Origin: Endozoicomonas sp. ISHI1
GTDB taxonomy: Bacteria > Pseudomonadota > Gammaproteobacteria > Pseudomonadales > Endozoicomonadaceae
Direction of reading: 5' to 3'
DNA: 64,000 bases
NCBI RefSeq assembly: GCF_024606225.1
Contig: NZ_JAGRPU010000003.1
Coordinates: forward strand, 177,630 to 241,629
Positions 8,836 through 18,120 of this stretch are shown here, piece after piece (positions within the stretch are counted from its first letter, which is position 1; the number at the start of each line of letters is the position of its first letter). Position numbers and translations under genes: made by a program. A model generated the notes under the pieces. The model was not told where the DNA came from. It did no database searches and saw only the letters and a list, made by a program, of their open reading frames with translations.

Positions 8836-9753
8836 ATGTCTTCACAAACCAAAGCCTGTCTTTATGCTCTGGCCACTGCCCTGATGTGGTCTACCGTTGC
8901 CACTGCCTTCAAGCTCACTCTCGACTATCTCGATCCGTGGCAAATGGTGTTCTGGTCGGTATTAACTTCAACACTTCTTCTAGGTGGTTTTGTTCTTGCC
9001 CAGGGTAAATGGTCCCTACTGATCCAACAGGCCAGAAACCACTTTAGGCTATACATCCTGCTGGGGTTTCTTAACCCTTTCCTTTACCACATCGTCCTGT
9101 TTGGTGGTTATGATCTGTTGCCCGCCCAGCAGGCTCAGGCACTGAATTACAGCTGGCCTCTGGCGCTCACATTACTGGCTGTGCCATTACTGGGTAACAA
9201 GCTGAGTTTCAAGGATGGCGTCTGTTGCCTGGTAGCCTACCTTGGTGTGGTGATTATCAGTACCAGGGGGGAGCTGCAAAAACTCAACTTTGACAGCCCT
9301 CAGGGAGTTATTCTGATGCTTTCCAGCACTCTGGTCTGGGCTTTGTACTGGATTTTAAATGCCAAAAATGAGGGCGACTCACAGACTGGCTTGCTACTGT
9401 GCTTCCTATTCGGATTACCCTGGATCACAGTGGCTGTTTTCTGGCAGTCCAGTGTCTGGCCTATTCCTCTGGAAGGTCTCACTGGCGCTTTGTATATAGG
9501 CCTGATTGAGATGGGATTGGCCTATATTTTCTGGCTCAAAGCCCTCAAACTCGCAGAAAACACCTCTATCATCAGCAACATCAGCTATCTCAGCCCTTTT
9601 CTCTCTCTGATATTCATCGCCAACTTTTTGAATGAGAGCATTCATCTTTCGACCTATACAGGGCTTGTTATGATTGTCACATCCGTGGTTTTTCAACAAA
9701 AAAAACCAAAGACTGAAAAGCCGCCACAGGCTCAGTTAATGAGCAACAATTAA
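8836..9753 (+). CDS. DMT superfamily (EamA) permease
   Basis: 305 residues with about ten hydrophobic helices, arranged as two EamA repeats. It begins ACLYALATALMWSTVATAFK, typical of the RhaT/EamA group, and the second repeat has STLVWALYWILNAKN and a GLIEMGLAYIFWLKALKLAE segment. It is an inner-membrane exporter or importer of unknown small metabolite. Its stop overlaps the ATG of trmN6 (TAATG), so the two are translationally coupled, although a functional link is not obvious. The last 20 residues form a charged cytoplasmic tail. Confidence 0.88.
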   Translation: MSSQTKACLYALATALMWSTVATAFKLTLDYLDPWQMVFWSVLTSTLLLGGFVLAQGKWSLLIQQARNHFRLYILLGFLNPFLYHIVLFGGYDLLPAQQAQALNYSWPLALTLLAVPLLGNKLSFKDGVCCLVAYLGVVIISTRGELQKLNFDSPQGVILMLSSTLVWALYWILNAKNEGDSQTGLLLCFLFGLPWITVAVFWQSSVWPIPLEGLTGALYIGLIEMGLAYIFWLKALKLAENTSIISNISYLSPFLSLIFIANFLNESIHLSTYTGLVMIVTSVVFQQKKPKTEKPPQAQLMSNN

Positions 9754-10463
9754 TGGCCAGAAACAGCTACTTTCAATTCAAACAGTTCAGGGTAGAGCAA
9801 AACCAGACTGCCATGAAGATCACCACCGACGCCTGTATCCTGGGCGCCAGAGCAGAGGTGGAAAACAGTCAATCCATTCTTGATATCGGTGCCGGAACCG
9901 GCCTGCTCAGTTTAATGGCAGCCCAAAGATCAACTGCCTGCATTGATGCGGTTGAACTGGATGATCATGCTGCTGCTCAGACGCAGCAAAATTTCTCAGC
10001 CAGTCCATGGAAGAATCGCCTGACGTTACATCATTGCCCCATACAATCGTTCATGCCTGAAAAGCGGTATGACTGTATACTCAGTAACCCCCCTTTTTTT
10101 GAGAATGCCTTTAAAGCCCCGTGCTCCAGGCGTTCACTGGCACGCCACACAGACAGTTTGAGTTTTCCGGAGCTGGCTGAAGCGATTGACAGACTGATGT
10201 CTGAGAATGGCAAAGCCTGGATTCTATTACCGGATGAATCCAGCTCACTGTTTTTGAAAGCACTCCACAGGGCCACTCCCTTGAAGCTGGAACGTACTCT
10301 GGCTATTCGATCTTCTGAGACTCATAAAGATCATCGTCACCTATTGGTTCTGGGGCGTTCTGGCTCAGAATATGAGTTTGAGCAGATCACAATATACAGT
10401 GAGCACCCTGCGTACACGAATGAGACAATCAACCTGCTCAGACCCTATTATTTGAAGCTCTAA
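9753..10463 (+). CDS. trmN6: tRNA1(Val) (adenine37-N6)-methyltransferase TrmN6
   Basis: 236 residues of the YfiC family, which methylates A37 of tRNA1(Val). The N-terminal FQFKQFRVEQNQTAMKITTD is diagnostic. The SAM-binding motif is ILDIGAGTGLLSLM, and the N6-adenine catalytic motif is SNPPFF. The C-terminus ends NLLRPYYLKL, close to the known YfiC ending. It is coupled to the upstream permease by a one-base overlap and followed immediately by a strong terminator. Confidence 0.93.
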   Translation: MARNSYFQFKQFRVEQNQTAMKITTDACILGARAEVENSQSILDIGAGTGLLSLMAAQRSTACIDAVELDDHAAAQTQQNFSASPWKNRLTLHHCPIQSFMPEKRYDCILSNPPFFENAFKAPCSRRSLARHTDSLSFPELAEAIDRLMSENGKAWILLPDESSSLFLKALHRATPLKLERTLAIRSSETHKDHRHLLVLGRSGSEYEFEQITIYSEHPAYTNETINLLRPYYLKL

Positions 10464-10499
10464 AAAAAACGGCACCTATCGGTCAGGTGGCGTTTTTTT
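10463..10499 (+). terminator. Rho-independent terminator after trmN6
   Basis: A-run, stem ACGGCACCT/AGGTGGCGT (one mismatch) with loop ATCGGTC, then seven T residues. It is symmetric enough (A-run on the other side) to serve the convergent orphan gene too. Confidence 0.9.
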
Positions 10500-10519
10500 C
10501 GTTTATTCCCTGAACAAGA

Positions 10520-12394
10520 CTACTCTGATGGATCAGGATTGTTGCGGGAAGCATTTTCAGATCCCTGAAATGGTTGACTTGATTCAGTTTTAACCGGAGT
10601 CATGGGAGGAGTTACGTCATCCGTCGTATCACCAAATGTCTCCCAATCTCTACCAAGCTGTCCCGGAGCCTGTTTTTTTCGCAAGTTCTCAAAAAATGGG
10701 TTTGCCGGTGATATTGTAGGTTTTCCCGCAGATGGATCATACACTGCTTGTCCCGAAGCTTCTTTTTTTTGTATGTCCTCAAAAAACGGGTTTTTCGATG
10801 ATATTGTAGGTTTTCCCGCAAATGGTCCATACACGGGTTGCCCCGAAGCCTCTTCTTTTTGCTCGTCCTCAAGAGACGGGTTTTTAGGTGATATTGAAGG
10901 TTTTTCCACAAATGGTTCATATACTGTTGTAAGGGGCTCCGAACCGTCAGGGGGAATCGGCAAATACTCCGGGTGCATATCGGTACCATTTGCCGTCCTG
11001 GCCACTGATTCTTCCAGTAGCTTAAAGCTATTGACACTGTATCGGCTCTGGGCTTGTTTCATCAACTCATCAAGGTTATAGCCCGGGTGTTCACCCAATC
11101 CTAACTCTTCACCATAACTGGAGAGGAAATCGACTACCTGGCTTTGACTGTTAGCATTGTCCGGCGTTACAAAACTTCTGAGTTTTGCCAGAGTTTCCTG
11201 GAAACTTCTCAGATGGTGATATTCCCACATTTTGTCTGCATCAAAACTGCCACGGCCATTTTCCTTATCGATATCAACCCTGATTTTATCAATCTCAGAC
11301 TGAACGTCATTGGCAAACAGAGACCAGTCATTATGCATGAGACGAACAGCCTCCTTCACAAGACGGTCTTTGTAAAGTGGCGTATCCTGTGGCCAGTTTT
11401 CCCTGGCTGCACACATGTAATAATCCAAACCTGGCAGACGCCTGGAGTGACCCGCTTCTGCCGTTGCGAATTTAAGCTTGTCAGTACCCCAGATCATCTG
11501 CCTGTTACGCTGGGCCCTGACGAGAGTATTGTGTTCTGAATTCCTATCGGGATTGTCAATGAAGGCAATAATGTCTTTGTAGACTCTGTTCCTGTACTTC
11601 TCACTGACCTCTCTGATACCGGAATCAATATCCAGACGATCCTGAGTCACGCTGGCGATATTAGCGGTGACACCCTGAACAAGATTCATAGCGTTGCTCT
11701 TCTGCAAGCTCAGGGTTTTCACTTGAACTCTGAAGGCATCACGAAGAGCCGCCTCAGTATCAAACTGACTACCCAACTCTTTATACTTAAGCTCGGTGGC
11801 CCAGCCCCTGAGATAGGTCAATTCATCTTGTGAACTCTGAAGTTTTTCTTCCAGTTGGTTTAGCTCATTGATTTCTTCCTGAGTCACCTCGTCAGGTCGT
11901 TTTAGCTGTTTGGCATCAAGCGCCACTCTTGCTTTGGCATAGGCCGCCAGATCGGTTTCAAACTGTTTATCCGCATCTTTCAGTGCATTTGATTTAACCT
12001 TAACCAGAAACTCAACAGAGGTTTTTTGGCCATCAGACACAATCTCCCGAGGCTTCACCTCAAAGCCGGGTTGCCGCTTGAGTCGTTCTGCATCTTCAGG
12101 ATTCAGGGCAATACCTTCTCTACTCTTTGCCTTGATACGGTTCCCAAGTATGGCTTCCTCAGCCCTGACCTGTACCACCCGTCTGGCACTGATGCGAACC
12201 CTGGGGATACGGTCTGAGACACCGTGGGCAAAACGCCTGACATGGAAGGCCGCTATTTTCATTCCCTGAACGAAACGGCCCCAGTTTTTAACCAGCACTT
12301 TTTTAGGGTGCAAGGCCTTGATTTGCTGTGCCACTTCACTCTTGAAATGAGCCAGCCGGGGTACTAAAGACTCTATGCGTGTTGTTAAGCTCAT
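10520..12394 (-). CDS. Large orphan coiled-coil protein with tandem NPF-type repeats
   Basis: No family recognised. I choose ATG 12394 because GGAGAGG lies six bases upstream (624 residues); a frame start at 12424 has no such site. The N-terminal 100 residues are basic (ALHPKKVLVKNWGRF and RIPRVRISARRVVQVRAEE). The middle is helical with a Gln/Glu-rich coiled coil (NELNQLEEKLQSSQDELTYL). The C-terminal part holds three 30-residue repeats of the type VYGPFAGKPTISSKNPFFED, then an acidic, Pro/Ser-rich tail. NPF tripeptides are the ligand of eukaryotic EH domains, so a host-directed role is conceivable. No signal peptide is seen. Confidence 0.75.
   Translation of the reverse strand: MSLTTRIESLVPRLAHFKSEVAQQIKALHPKKVLVKNWGRFVQGMKIAAFHVRRFAHGVSDRIPRVRISARRVVQVRAEEAILGNRIKAKSREGIALNPEDAERLKRQPGFEVKPREIVSDGQKTSVEFLVKVKSNALKDADKQFETDLAAYAKARVALDAKQLKRPDEVTQEEINELNQLEEKLQSSQDELTYLRGWATELKYKELGSQFDTEAALRDAFRVQVKTLSLQKSNAMNLVQGVTANIASVTQDRLDIDSGIREVSEKYRNRVYKDIIAFIDNPDRNSEHNTLVRAQRNRQMIWGTDKLKFATAEAGHSRRLPGLDYYMCAARENWPQDTPLYKDRLVKEAVRLMHNDWSLFANDVQSEIDKIRVDIDKENGRGSFDADKMWEYHHLRSFQETLAKLRSFVTPDNANSQSQVVDFLSSYGEELGLGEHPGYNLDELMKQAQSRYSVNSFKLLEESVARTANGTDMHPEYLPIPPDGSEPLTTVYEPFVEKPSISPKNPSLEDEQKEEASGQPVYGPFAGKPTISSKNPFFEDIQKKEASGQAVYDPSAGKPTISPANPFFENLRKKQAPGQLGRDWETFGDTTDDVTPPMTPVKTESSQPFQGSENASRNNPDPSE
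10661..10930 (-). repeat. Three 90-bp in-frame tandem repeats
   Basis: Units start at 10661, 10751 and 10841, each exactly 90 bases and roughly 75-85% alike by eye. Each encodes 30 residues with the core KP-[ST]-IS-xx-NP. Two of the three carry NPFFE; the third has NPSLE. The copy number is likely to vary between strains. Confidence 0.85.
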
Positions 12395-12523
12395 CCTGAC
12401 CTCTCCATGGTCAAACTCGGTCATAACTTTTCGTTAGTATAGGAAAGAATTGGAATCAGGAATGTCGATGTTAGTAGAAGTCAGAATAACAACACTATAA
12501 ATTCAGAATGGCCGCAGAAGACA

Positions 12524-12551
12524 AGCGGGTGTCGTAGACTCGGCACCCGCT
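12524..12551 (-). terminator. Hairpin downstream of the amino-acid ABC permease
   Basis: AGCGGGTG at 12524-12531 pairs with CACCCGCT at 12544-12551. On the minus strand the stem is followed by a T/C-rich run (TGTCTTCT) rather than a pure U-tract, so it is a moderate terminator candidate. Confidence 0.55.
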
Positions 12552-12582
12552 AACAAGAAACACTAAACGACTCTATGAACAG

Positions 12583-13248
12583 CTAGATGTAGGCTCGATT
12601 GAGACGTGCTTCAGCCCACTTTTGAAACCAGGTGCATATCATCACCACTCCCCAGTAAATCAGCGCCACAGTCAAGTAACTTTCGAAAAAATGGAAGCTG
12701 CTGGCGGCTTCCATCTGGGCACGAGCCATGATCTCAACAACCCCCAGAGTAAAGGCAAGAGAGGTACTCTTGAGCAGATCGATCCCATTGTTCATCAATC
12801 CGGGAAAAGCCACCCTTGCCGCCTGGGGAAGAATCACTCTTCTCATGCCTTCGGCCCGAGTCATACCTACACTCAAAGCAGCTTCCATCTGCCCGGAATG
12901 GATACTGATGATTGCCGCCCTCATACTTTCTGACATATAAGCAGCAAAATGCAAACCCAAACCAATGATCACAGCCACTATGGCAGGCATACCTGCAAGA
13001 GCAGGTATCAATTGTGGCAGACCGTAGTAAAACAGAAAGAGCTGGACCAGCAGAGGTGATCCCCTAAAAAAGGAGATATACAGGTCAGCCACATAGTGGA
13101 GACAAAAAGGTCGGGTAATTTTCACCAGTGCCAGAACAAGCCCCAAAGACAAGGACAACACCAGACCACCCAGTGTCATATAGAGTGTCGTATCCAGATT
13201 CATGGCAACTGTCGGAAGCATTCCGACAGTGTATTCAAAATCCATCAT
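12583..13248 (-). CDS. Polar amino-acid ABC transporter permease
   Basis: 221 residues with about five membrane helices and the HisM/GlnP-family loop EAALSVGMTRAEGMRRVILP that contacts the ATPase. The N-terminal segment FFRGSPLLVQLFLFYYGLPQ is also typical. It resembles the cystine/general L-amino-acid permeases (TcyL/YecS group). It follows the binding-protein gene on the same strand by 68 bp, so both probably form one transcript. No ATPase gene is adjacent; the partner must be encoded elsewhere. The substrate is inferred only at the level of polar amino acids. Confidence 0.88.
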   Translation of the reverse strand: MMDFEYTVGMLPTVAMNLDTTLYMTLGGLVLSLSLGLVLALVKITRPFCLHYVADLYISFFRGSPLLVQLFLFYYGLPQLIPALAGMPAIVAVIIGLGLHFAAYMSESMRAAIISIHSGQMEAALSVGMTRAEGMRRVILPQAARVAFPGLMNNGIDLLKSTSLAFTLGVVEIMARAQMEAASSFHFFESYLTVALIYWGVVMICTWFQKWAEARLNRAYI

Positions 13249-13316
13249 TCAAATGCCTGTAGCGGACTTCGGAACAAACAGGGCAGTATTCCAGAGAACA
13301 GTAATGGATGAAAGGT

Positions 13317-14132
13317 CTATCCGGCAGGTTTGGCAGTAATATCTCCACCGAACCATTTGCCGGAAATAGAAGCCAGGGTACCGTCTTTATCCATGGCATC
13401 CAGAGCGGAATTCACCTGATCTCTCAGAGCCAGTCCCTTCACATCATTGACGAAAGGCATGGCATTTTTCAGGATCTCAATCGGCTCACCGGCTAACTTC
13501 AGCGGCAAATCAGATTTATCAATCAGAGCCATTACACTGACACGATCCATAACAAATGCATCAGAACGTTTGAGCACCACGTCTTGCTCAATGCCGGTAT
13601 CATAGGTCACAACATTAATTTTCTGCTCCGGATCATTCTGACGCAGGATCGCTTCAAAGTTAGAACCCAGATTTACAGCTACTCTCTTACCTGCCAGATC
13701 ATCAACTGACTTAATGTCATTGTTATCCTTGTGGACCGCTATCTGGGCACCGTCGTAAACATAGGGCTCGGAAAAAGCATAACGCTCAGCACGAGCCTCA
13801 GTCAGTGTAATCTGGTTGGAAATAGTGTTCAGCTGACCTGCTTCCAGCATGCCAAAAAGGCCAGAGAATGGTGCTGTAACAAACTCAACATCTTTATTCA
13901 GGCGATGACCTATCTCCTTCCAGAGATCAACTTCAAAGCCTTTTAGTTCACCCTGCTCCATGAAAGTGAACGGATAGTAGGTGCCGGACATACCGACTTT
14001 AACGACAGAAGTCTTAACTTCATCATTGTTTGCCTGAATCTCTGCAGGCTGATGATCAGAGCAGCCAGCCAGCAAGACGGACAGAGCCAGTGTGGCAGTA
14101 GTTATAGCTTTTTTAAATGTAAGACCGAACAT
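13317..14132 (-). CDS. Amino-acid ABC transporter substrate-binding lipoprotein
   Basis: 271 residues of the family 3 periplasmic binding proteins. The lipobox LLAGC puts the acylated cysteine at position 24. Typical segments are VGMSGTYYPFTFMEQGELKG-FEVDLWKEI at the start of the mature domain and KRVAVNLGSNFEAILR before the second lobe. The aromatic and Thr/Tyr pattern is reminiscent of cystine-binding TcyJ/FliY, but the ligand is not certain. Upstream of the gene, about 150 bases separate it from the divergent or preceding unit, giving room for a promoter. Confidence 0.88.
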   Translation of the reverse strand: MFGLTFKKAITTATLALSVLLAGCSDHQPAEIQANNDEVKTSVVKVGMSGTYYPFTFMEQGELKGFEVDLWKEIGHRLNKDVEFVTAPFSGLFGMLEAGQLNTISNQITLTEARAERYAFSEPYVYDGAQIAVHKDNNDIKSVDDLAGKRVAVNLGSNFEAILRQNDPEQKINVVTYDTGIEQDVVLKRSDAFVMDRVSVMALIDKSDLPLKLAGEPIEILKNAMPFVNDVKGLALRDQVNSALDAMDKDGTLASISGKWFGGDITAKPAG

Positions 14133-14311
14133 AAGTGCCCCCTGAGAAAAGCTATGGGCAATGTGCTAAAAGACTGAATTAATCCAACGAAAATTGGTCT
14201 TGCCGGATACCTGCCCATAATTAAATGCGCAGACTAACAGCCTTAACATTTATAACTGAAATAATATTTTAATCATTTTTTATGCGAAAATATTATATTA
14301 ATTTTTCCCGA

Positions 14312-15376
14312 TCAGCGCTTGAAAGCCTGATAGATCGAGAAGCCATTTTTCACGACAAGTGTTTTACAATCACCGAAAGCCTGGTTAATGATCGGACCAT
14401 AGCGAAGGAAGCTGTTAGCGACAATTCTCAGCTCCCCCCCTTTCTTCAGAAGGTCAGCAGACCGCGCAAGAAACCCTTCCGTCACCGCATAATGCGTCTT
14501 AACACCCTGATGAAAGGGAGGGTTGGAAACGATCAGGTCAAACTCACCACTGACTTCAGACAAACCGTCGCTGGCCATCACATCAAAGTGCTTTACATTA
14601 TTTTCCTGAAGGGTACGGGTCGAACTTTCCAGAGCCAGGGCGTCGGAGTCCACCAGAGTATAGTGAGCGTCGGGATTTAATTGCCCAAGAAAGCCGGCTA
14701 CCACTCCGGCACCACAGCCGAAATCGAGAACACGTTTAGCCGTGCATTCATCAAAGGTATTGAGAAGTAGCTCCGTACCCGCATCAACACGTCCATGACA
14801 GAATACACCGGGTAAAGAGAATAACGGCATGGATATATCACGAACTTTAAGCTCGTAGGCACTGTAATAATCGGGCTTGGAAAATTCAGCGCCATTTTCC
14901 AGAGAGCCTGAAGCTTCAATTAGACTGCAATGACGCGCATTGTCCATGTTTTTGACTTCGGAAAAATTCTGCCTGAGGCGCTTGCGCCACGACTTGATAC
15001 CTTCATTATTTTCACCTGCCAGCCACAGAACAGCCCCTTCGTTTAATAACGGTACAATCATCGCCAGCCAGAAATCCATCAGAGACTTGCTCTTCTGCAG
15101 GAAAACCAGCACCCCATCAAACCGGTCTACAGTCGAATGAACTACAGACTCATAGTGAAGAGACAACTGACTGCTTGCAGACCAGTCTTCTTTAATGGTT
15201 CTGTAGACTGAAAAGTCTCGAGTCAACCCGTGGATTTCTTCAGCGATTTTTTCCTTAGCAAGCTTTCTTCCCAGTGCATCAGCAGGCACACCCAGCACGA
15301 GCATTTTATTACAACGCAACCATTCACTGTTACGAACCACCAGCTGACTGGGGTTAGAGAGAACTCTATGGCTCAT
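14312..15376 (-). CDS. rsmC: 16S rRNA (guanine(1207)-N2)-methyltransferase RsmC
   Basis: 354 residues built as two tandem methyltransferase-like domains, as in E. coli RsmC: a degenerate N-terminal half (from MSHRVLSNPSQ) and a catalytic C-terminal half. The latter has LPGVFCHGRVDAGTELLL, the SAM motif RVLDFGCGAGVVAGFL and the catalytic SNPPFHQGVKTHY. It modifies the decoding-region helix 34 in assembled 30S subunits. ATG 15376 has AAGGA four bases upstream and is preferred to a TTG four codons earlier. Confidence 0.94.
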   Translation of the reverse strand: MSHRVLSNPSQLVVRNSEWLRCNKMLVLGVPADALGRKLAKEKIAEEIHGLTRDFSVYRTIKEDWSASSQLSLHYESVVHSTVDRFDGVLVFLQKSKSLMDFWLAMIVPLLNEGAVLWLAGENNEGIKSWRKRLRQNFSEVKNMDNARHCSLIEASGSLENGAEFSKPDYYSAYELKVRDISMPLFSLPGVFCHGRVDAGTELLLNTFDECTAKRVLDFGCGAGVVAGFLGQLNPDAHYTLVDSDALALESSTRTLQENNVKHFDVMASDGLSEVSGEFDLIVSNPPFHQGVKTHYAVTEGFLARSADLLKKGGELRIVANSFLRYGPIINQAFGDCKTLVVKNGFSIYQAFKR

Positions 15377-15677
15377 AGCATCCTTCAATCAAAAAAAATC
15401 ATGGGTCAGTTTGATATCAGTTCCGGCCTGAAATCAGCGGGCTCTTATACCCGATTTACAGAGTATTGCATAGCAAATCTGATAATATTCGTTTTATACA
15501 AAAACGACATAAAGTGTATGACTTATTGTTCTGCCCGCTGTCTGCCTGAGCGACTTTATGATTTTTCAGGTTGAACTCCTATTTTTTGATACGTTTTCTG
15601 AAACTACCGATTTACATGACCTCTCACGGCTTTTAGGATTTACGCCAAATTTTTTTCGTGCTCACTGGAGAACCCTC

Positions 15678-16061
15678 ATGCTCGAGCCACGAGGAGAGCT
15701 TATGCTCAGAACGCTCGCCATGCCAACAGACACCAACCCTAACGGTGATATTTTCGGTGGCTGGCTGATGTCACAAATGGATATTGCTGGCGGTATCGCG
15801 GCCAAGCAGAGAAGTCACTGCAGGGTTTCTACTGTCGCCGTTGAATCCATGTCATTTCACCATCCGGTCAATGTAGGTGATGTAGTCTGTTGTTATGCAG
15901 AGGTCATTCATGTCGGCACCACTTCCATGCGAATCAAGCTGGAGGTCTGGATCAAGAATATGCCTTTTCATCAGCAGCATATCAAAGTGACGGAAGGCAT
16001 CTTTACCTTCGTGGCCATTGACAAGCATGGCCGCCCCCAACCTGTGGATAGAGATGAATAA
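15678..16061 (+). CDS. yciA: Acyl-CoA thioesterase, YciA-type hotdog protein
   Basis: 127 residues. LRTLAMPTDTNPNGDIFGGW is the YciA signature, with the catalytic aspartate in TDTNPNGDIFGG; MSQMDIAGGIAAKQ and VAVESMSFHHPVNVGDVVCC complete the hotdog fold. The enzyme hydrolyses acyl-CoA esters in the cytosol. The frame is open further upstream but ATG 15678, with GGAG seven bases before it, matches the family start. It precedes udk by ten bases and is probably co-transcribed with it. Confidence 0.92.
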   Translation: MLEPRGELMLRTLAMPTDTNPNGDIFGGWLMSQMDIAGGIAAKQRSHCRVSTVAVESMSFHHPVNVGDVVCCYAEVIHVGTTSMRIKLEVWIKNMPFHQQHIKVTEGIFTFVAIDKHGRPQPVDRDE

Positions 16062-16071
16062 CGGGATATAA

Positions 16072-16695
16072 ATGCTGAAACAAAAAACCATCCTGGTCGG
16101 CGTTGCCGGCGCCTCTGCTTCCGGTAAAAGTCTTCTGGCCAGTACTTTGGTAGAAGAACTTCAATCACAGCACGTTCATATCATTTCTGAAGATTCTTAC
16201 TACAAGGATCAGACGCACATAACCATGAAACAAAGGGTTCAGACTAATTATGACCATCCCGAGTCCATGGACCATGACTTGATGCTGGAGCATATGAAGC
16301 TGCTGAAAGAAGGTTGGACAGTGGACGTGCCTCTGTACGATTACACAGAGCATAACCGTAAACAGGAAACCCGGACAGTCCCCCCTGCCCGAGTTATTTT
16401 AATTGAAGGCATTCTGTTGTTTACTCATCCGGAAATCCGTGAAACCTTTGACCTTCGGTTCTACATGGATACCCCCCTGGACATCTGTCTGATCAGACGG
16501 CTAAAGCGAGATATTGTCGAACGCGGCCGTGATGTTGATTCGGTCATCAGACAATACCTGGAAACCGTACGCCCCATGTTCCTGCAGTTCATTGAGCCTG
16601 CTCGCCAGCATGCCGACCTAATCATCCCCCATGGCGGCAAGAACAGAATTGCCATCGACCTGATCAAAACCAAGATTCAGGATCTGATTGATTAA
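16072..16695 (+). CDS. udk: Uridine kinase
   Basis: 207 residues; phosphorylates uridine and cytidine with ATP or GTP in pyrimidine salvage. Walker A is GVAGASASGKSLLAS. The substrate loop EDSYYKDQTHITMKQR, NYDHPESMDHDLM and the VPLYDYTEHNR motif are conserved, as is RLKRDIVERGRDVDSVI in the lid. The length is standard. It begins ten bases after the thioesterase stop. An imperfect inverted repeat (GCCCTG at 16719, CAGGGC at 16767) follows and may be its transcript end. Confidence 0.95.
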   Translation: MLKQKTILVGVAGASASGKSLLASTLVEELQSQHVHIISEDSYYKDQTHITMKQRVQTNYDHPESMDHDLMLEHMKLLKEGWTVDVPLYDYTEHNRKQETRTVPPARVILIEGILLFTHPEIRETFDLRFYMDTPLDICLIRRLKRDIVERGRDVDSVIRQYLETVRPMFLQFIEPARQHADLIIPHGGKNRIAIDLIKTKIQDLID

Positions 16696-16718
16696 TTAAT
16701 TCATTCATACACATCTAT

Positions 16719-16772
16719 GCCCTGCTTTCAGTTCTGCTACTTTGTCAGTCAGATCATGATTTCAGACAGGGC
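16719..16772 (+). terminator. Possible hairpin downstream of udk
   Basis: GCCCTG(C) at 16719-16725 and (A)CAGGGC at 16766-16772 can pair at the base, with a long interior loop. It is weak as a terminator and has no U-tract. Confidence 0.3.
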
Positions 16773-16877
16773 ACAGCCGTTCTACCGGTAAGCGTCGGCG
16801 ACCCAGTCAAGGCGACAAAGCAGCCATAAGCGAAACAACAGCCATGAGGGAGGAAGAACGTCTCGGAAAATCAAGCT

Positions 16878-16905
16878 TTGACCTGAATACCTGTTTTTGT
16901 ATAAT
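16878..16905 (+). promoter_or_regulatory. Sigma-70 promoter of guaC
   Basis: TTGACC at 16878-16883 and a perfect TATAAT at 16900-16905, separated by 16 bases. Transcription would begin near 16912 and give a leader of about 170 bases before guaC. The leader contains two ACCGGTAT direct repeats (near 16908 and 16946) flanking a GAAAG/CTTTC hairpin that could be regulatory. Confidence 0.7.
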
Positions 16906-17082
16906 CGACCGGTATAGGCGTAGAAAGTGTGTTCGCTTTCCGGGTCACCGGTATCTCCTCATAGGTAGCCTCCAAAATCCTGCCGCTTGTACACTCTCCC
17001 TTGTCATCAACCTGTCGAAGACTATAACTACTCAAACGTAAAAATTAGTCTTTAACCTGTAAAAAGGTCTAACGGGAAAGTT

Positions 17083-18120
17083 ATGCGTGTTGAAGCTGAT
17101 ATCAAGCTGGGTTTTAAAGATGTTCTGTTCAGACCCAAGCGTTCAACCCTGAAGAGCCGCTCCCAGGTCAGCCTGGAACGTACCTTCAAATTTGTTCACA
17201 CCAACCAGGAATGGACCGGCGTCCCTGTTATTGCTGCCAATATGGACACAGTGGGCACCTTCTCCATTGCCCTGGCCTTGGCAGAACACAAGATGCTGAC
17301 CGCAGTGCATAAGCACTACACCATTGAAGAATGGGGAGCATTTCTGGACAGCGCACCTGCAGGTATTGAAAACCATGTCATGGTAAGCAGCGGAACATCC
17401 GATGCTGACTTCACCAAACTCAACGACATCCTGGCACTCAACGACAGTCTTCGTTTTATCTGCATCGATGTTGCCAATGGCTACTCCGAGCATTTTGTTC
17501 AATATGTTTCCAAAGTTCGTAAACAGCACCCTGAAAAAGTCATTATTGCCGGAAACGTAGTCACCGGTGAAATGGTTGAAGAGCTAATTCTGAAAGGTGC
17601 TGACATCGTCAAGGTTGGCATCGGACCAGGCTCAGTATGCACCACTCGTGTCAAAACCGGTGTCGGCTACCCACAACTGTCTGCCACGATCGAATGCGCT
17701 GACGCAGCCCATGGTGTTGGTGGTCAGATTATCTCTGACGGCGGTTGTACCTGTGCGGGCGACGTTTCCAAAGCCTTCGGCGGTGGTGCCGACTTTGTCA
17801 TGATCGGCGGCATGTTTGCCGGTCACGACGAATCCGCTGGCGAAGAAGTGGAAGAAGACGGCAAGAAGTTCAAACTGTTCTACGGTATGAGTTCCGAGAC
17901 CGCTATGGACAAGCACTCTGGCGGCGTTGCCAACTATCGCGCTTCTGAAGGTAAGACCGTTAAGGTGCCTTATCGAGGCCCCGTTGAAAACACTGTTCAG
18001 GACATCCTGGGTGGCGTTCGCTCTACTTGCACCTACGTGGGCGCCGCTACCCTGAAAGAACTGACCAAGCGAACCACCTTTATTCGCGTTCAGGAACAAG
18101 AAAACAGGGTCTTTAACTAG
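17083..18120 (+). CDS. guaC: GMP reductase
   Basis: 345 residues, close to E. coli GuaC (347). It converts GMP to IMP with NADPH in purine salvage. The start [20 protein letters not shown] is characteristic. The active-site loop [20 protein letters not shown] holds the catalytic cysteine, and [10 protein letters not shown] plus [15 protein letters not shown] form the flap. The TAG stop lies inside the outer base pairs of the palindromic repeat at 18119, so insertion of that repeat may have set the present C-terminus (ENRVFN). Confidence 0.96.
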   Translation: MRVEADIKLGFKDVLFRPKRSTLKSRSQVSLERTFKFVHTNQEWTGVPVIAANMDTVGTFSIALALAEHKMLTAVHKHYTIEEWGAFLDSAPAGIENHVMVSSGTSDADFTKLNDILALNDSLRFICIDVANGYSEHFVQYVSKVRKQHPEKVIIAGNVVTGEMVEELILKGADIVKVGIGPGSVCTTRVKTGVGYPQLSATIECADAAHGVGGQIISDGGCTCAGDVSKAFGGGADFVMIGGMFAGHDESAGEEVEEDGKKFKLFYGMSSETAMDKHSGGVANYRASEGKTVKVPYRGPVENTVQDILGGVRSTCTYVGAATLKELTKRTTFIRVQEQENRVFN

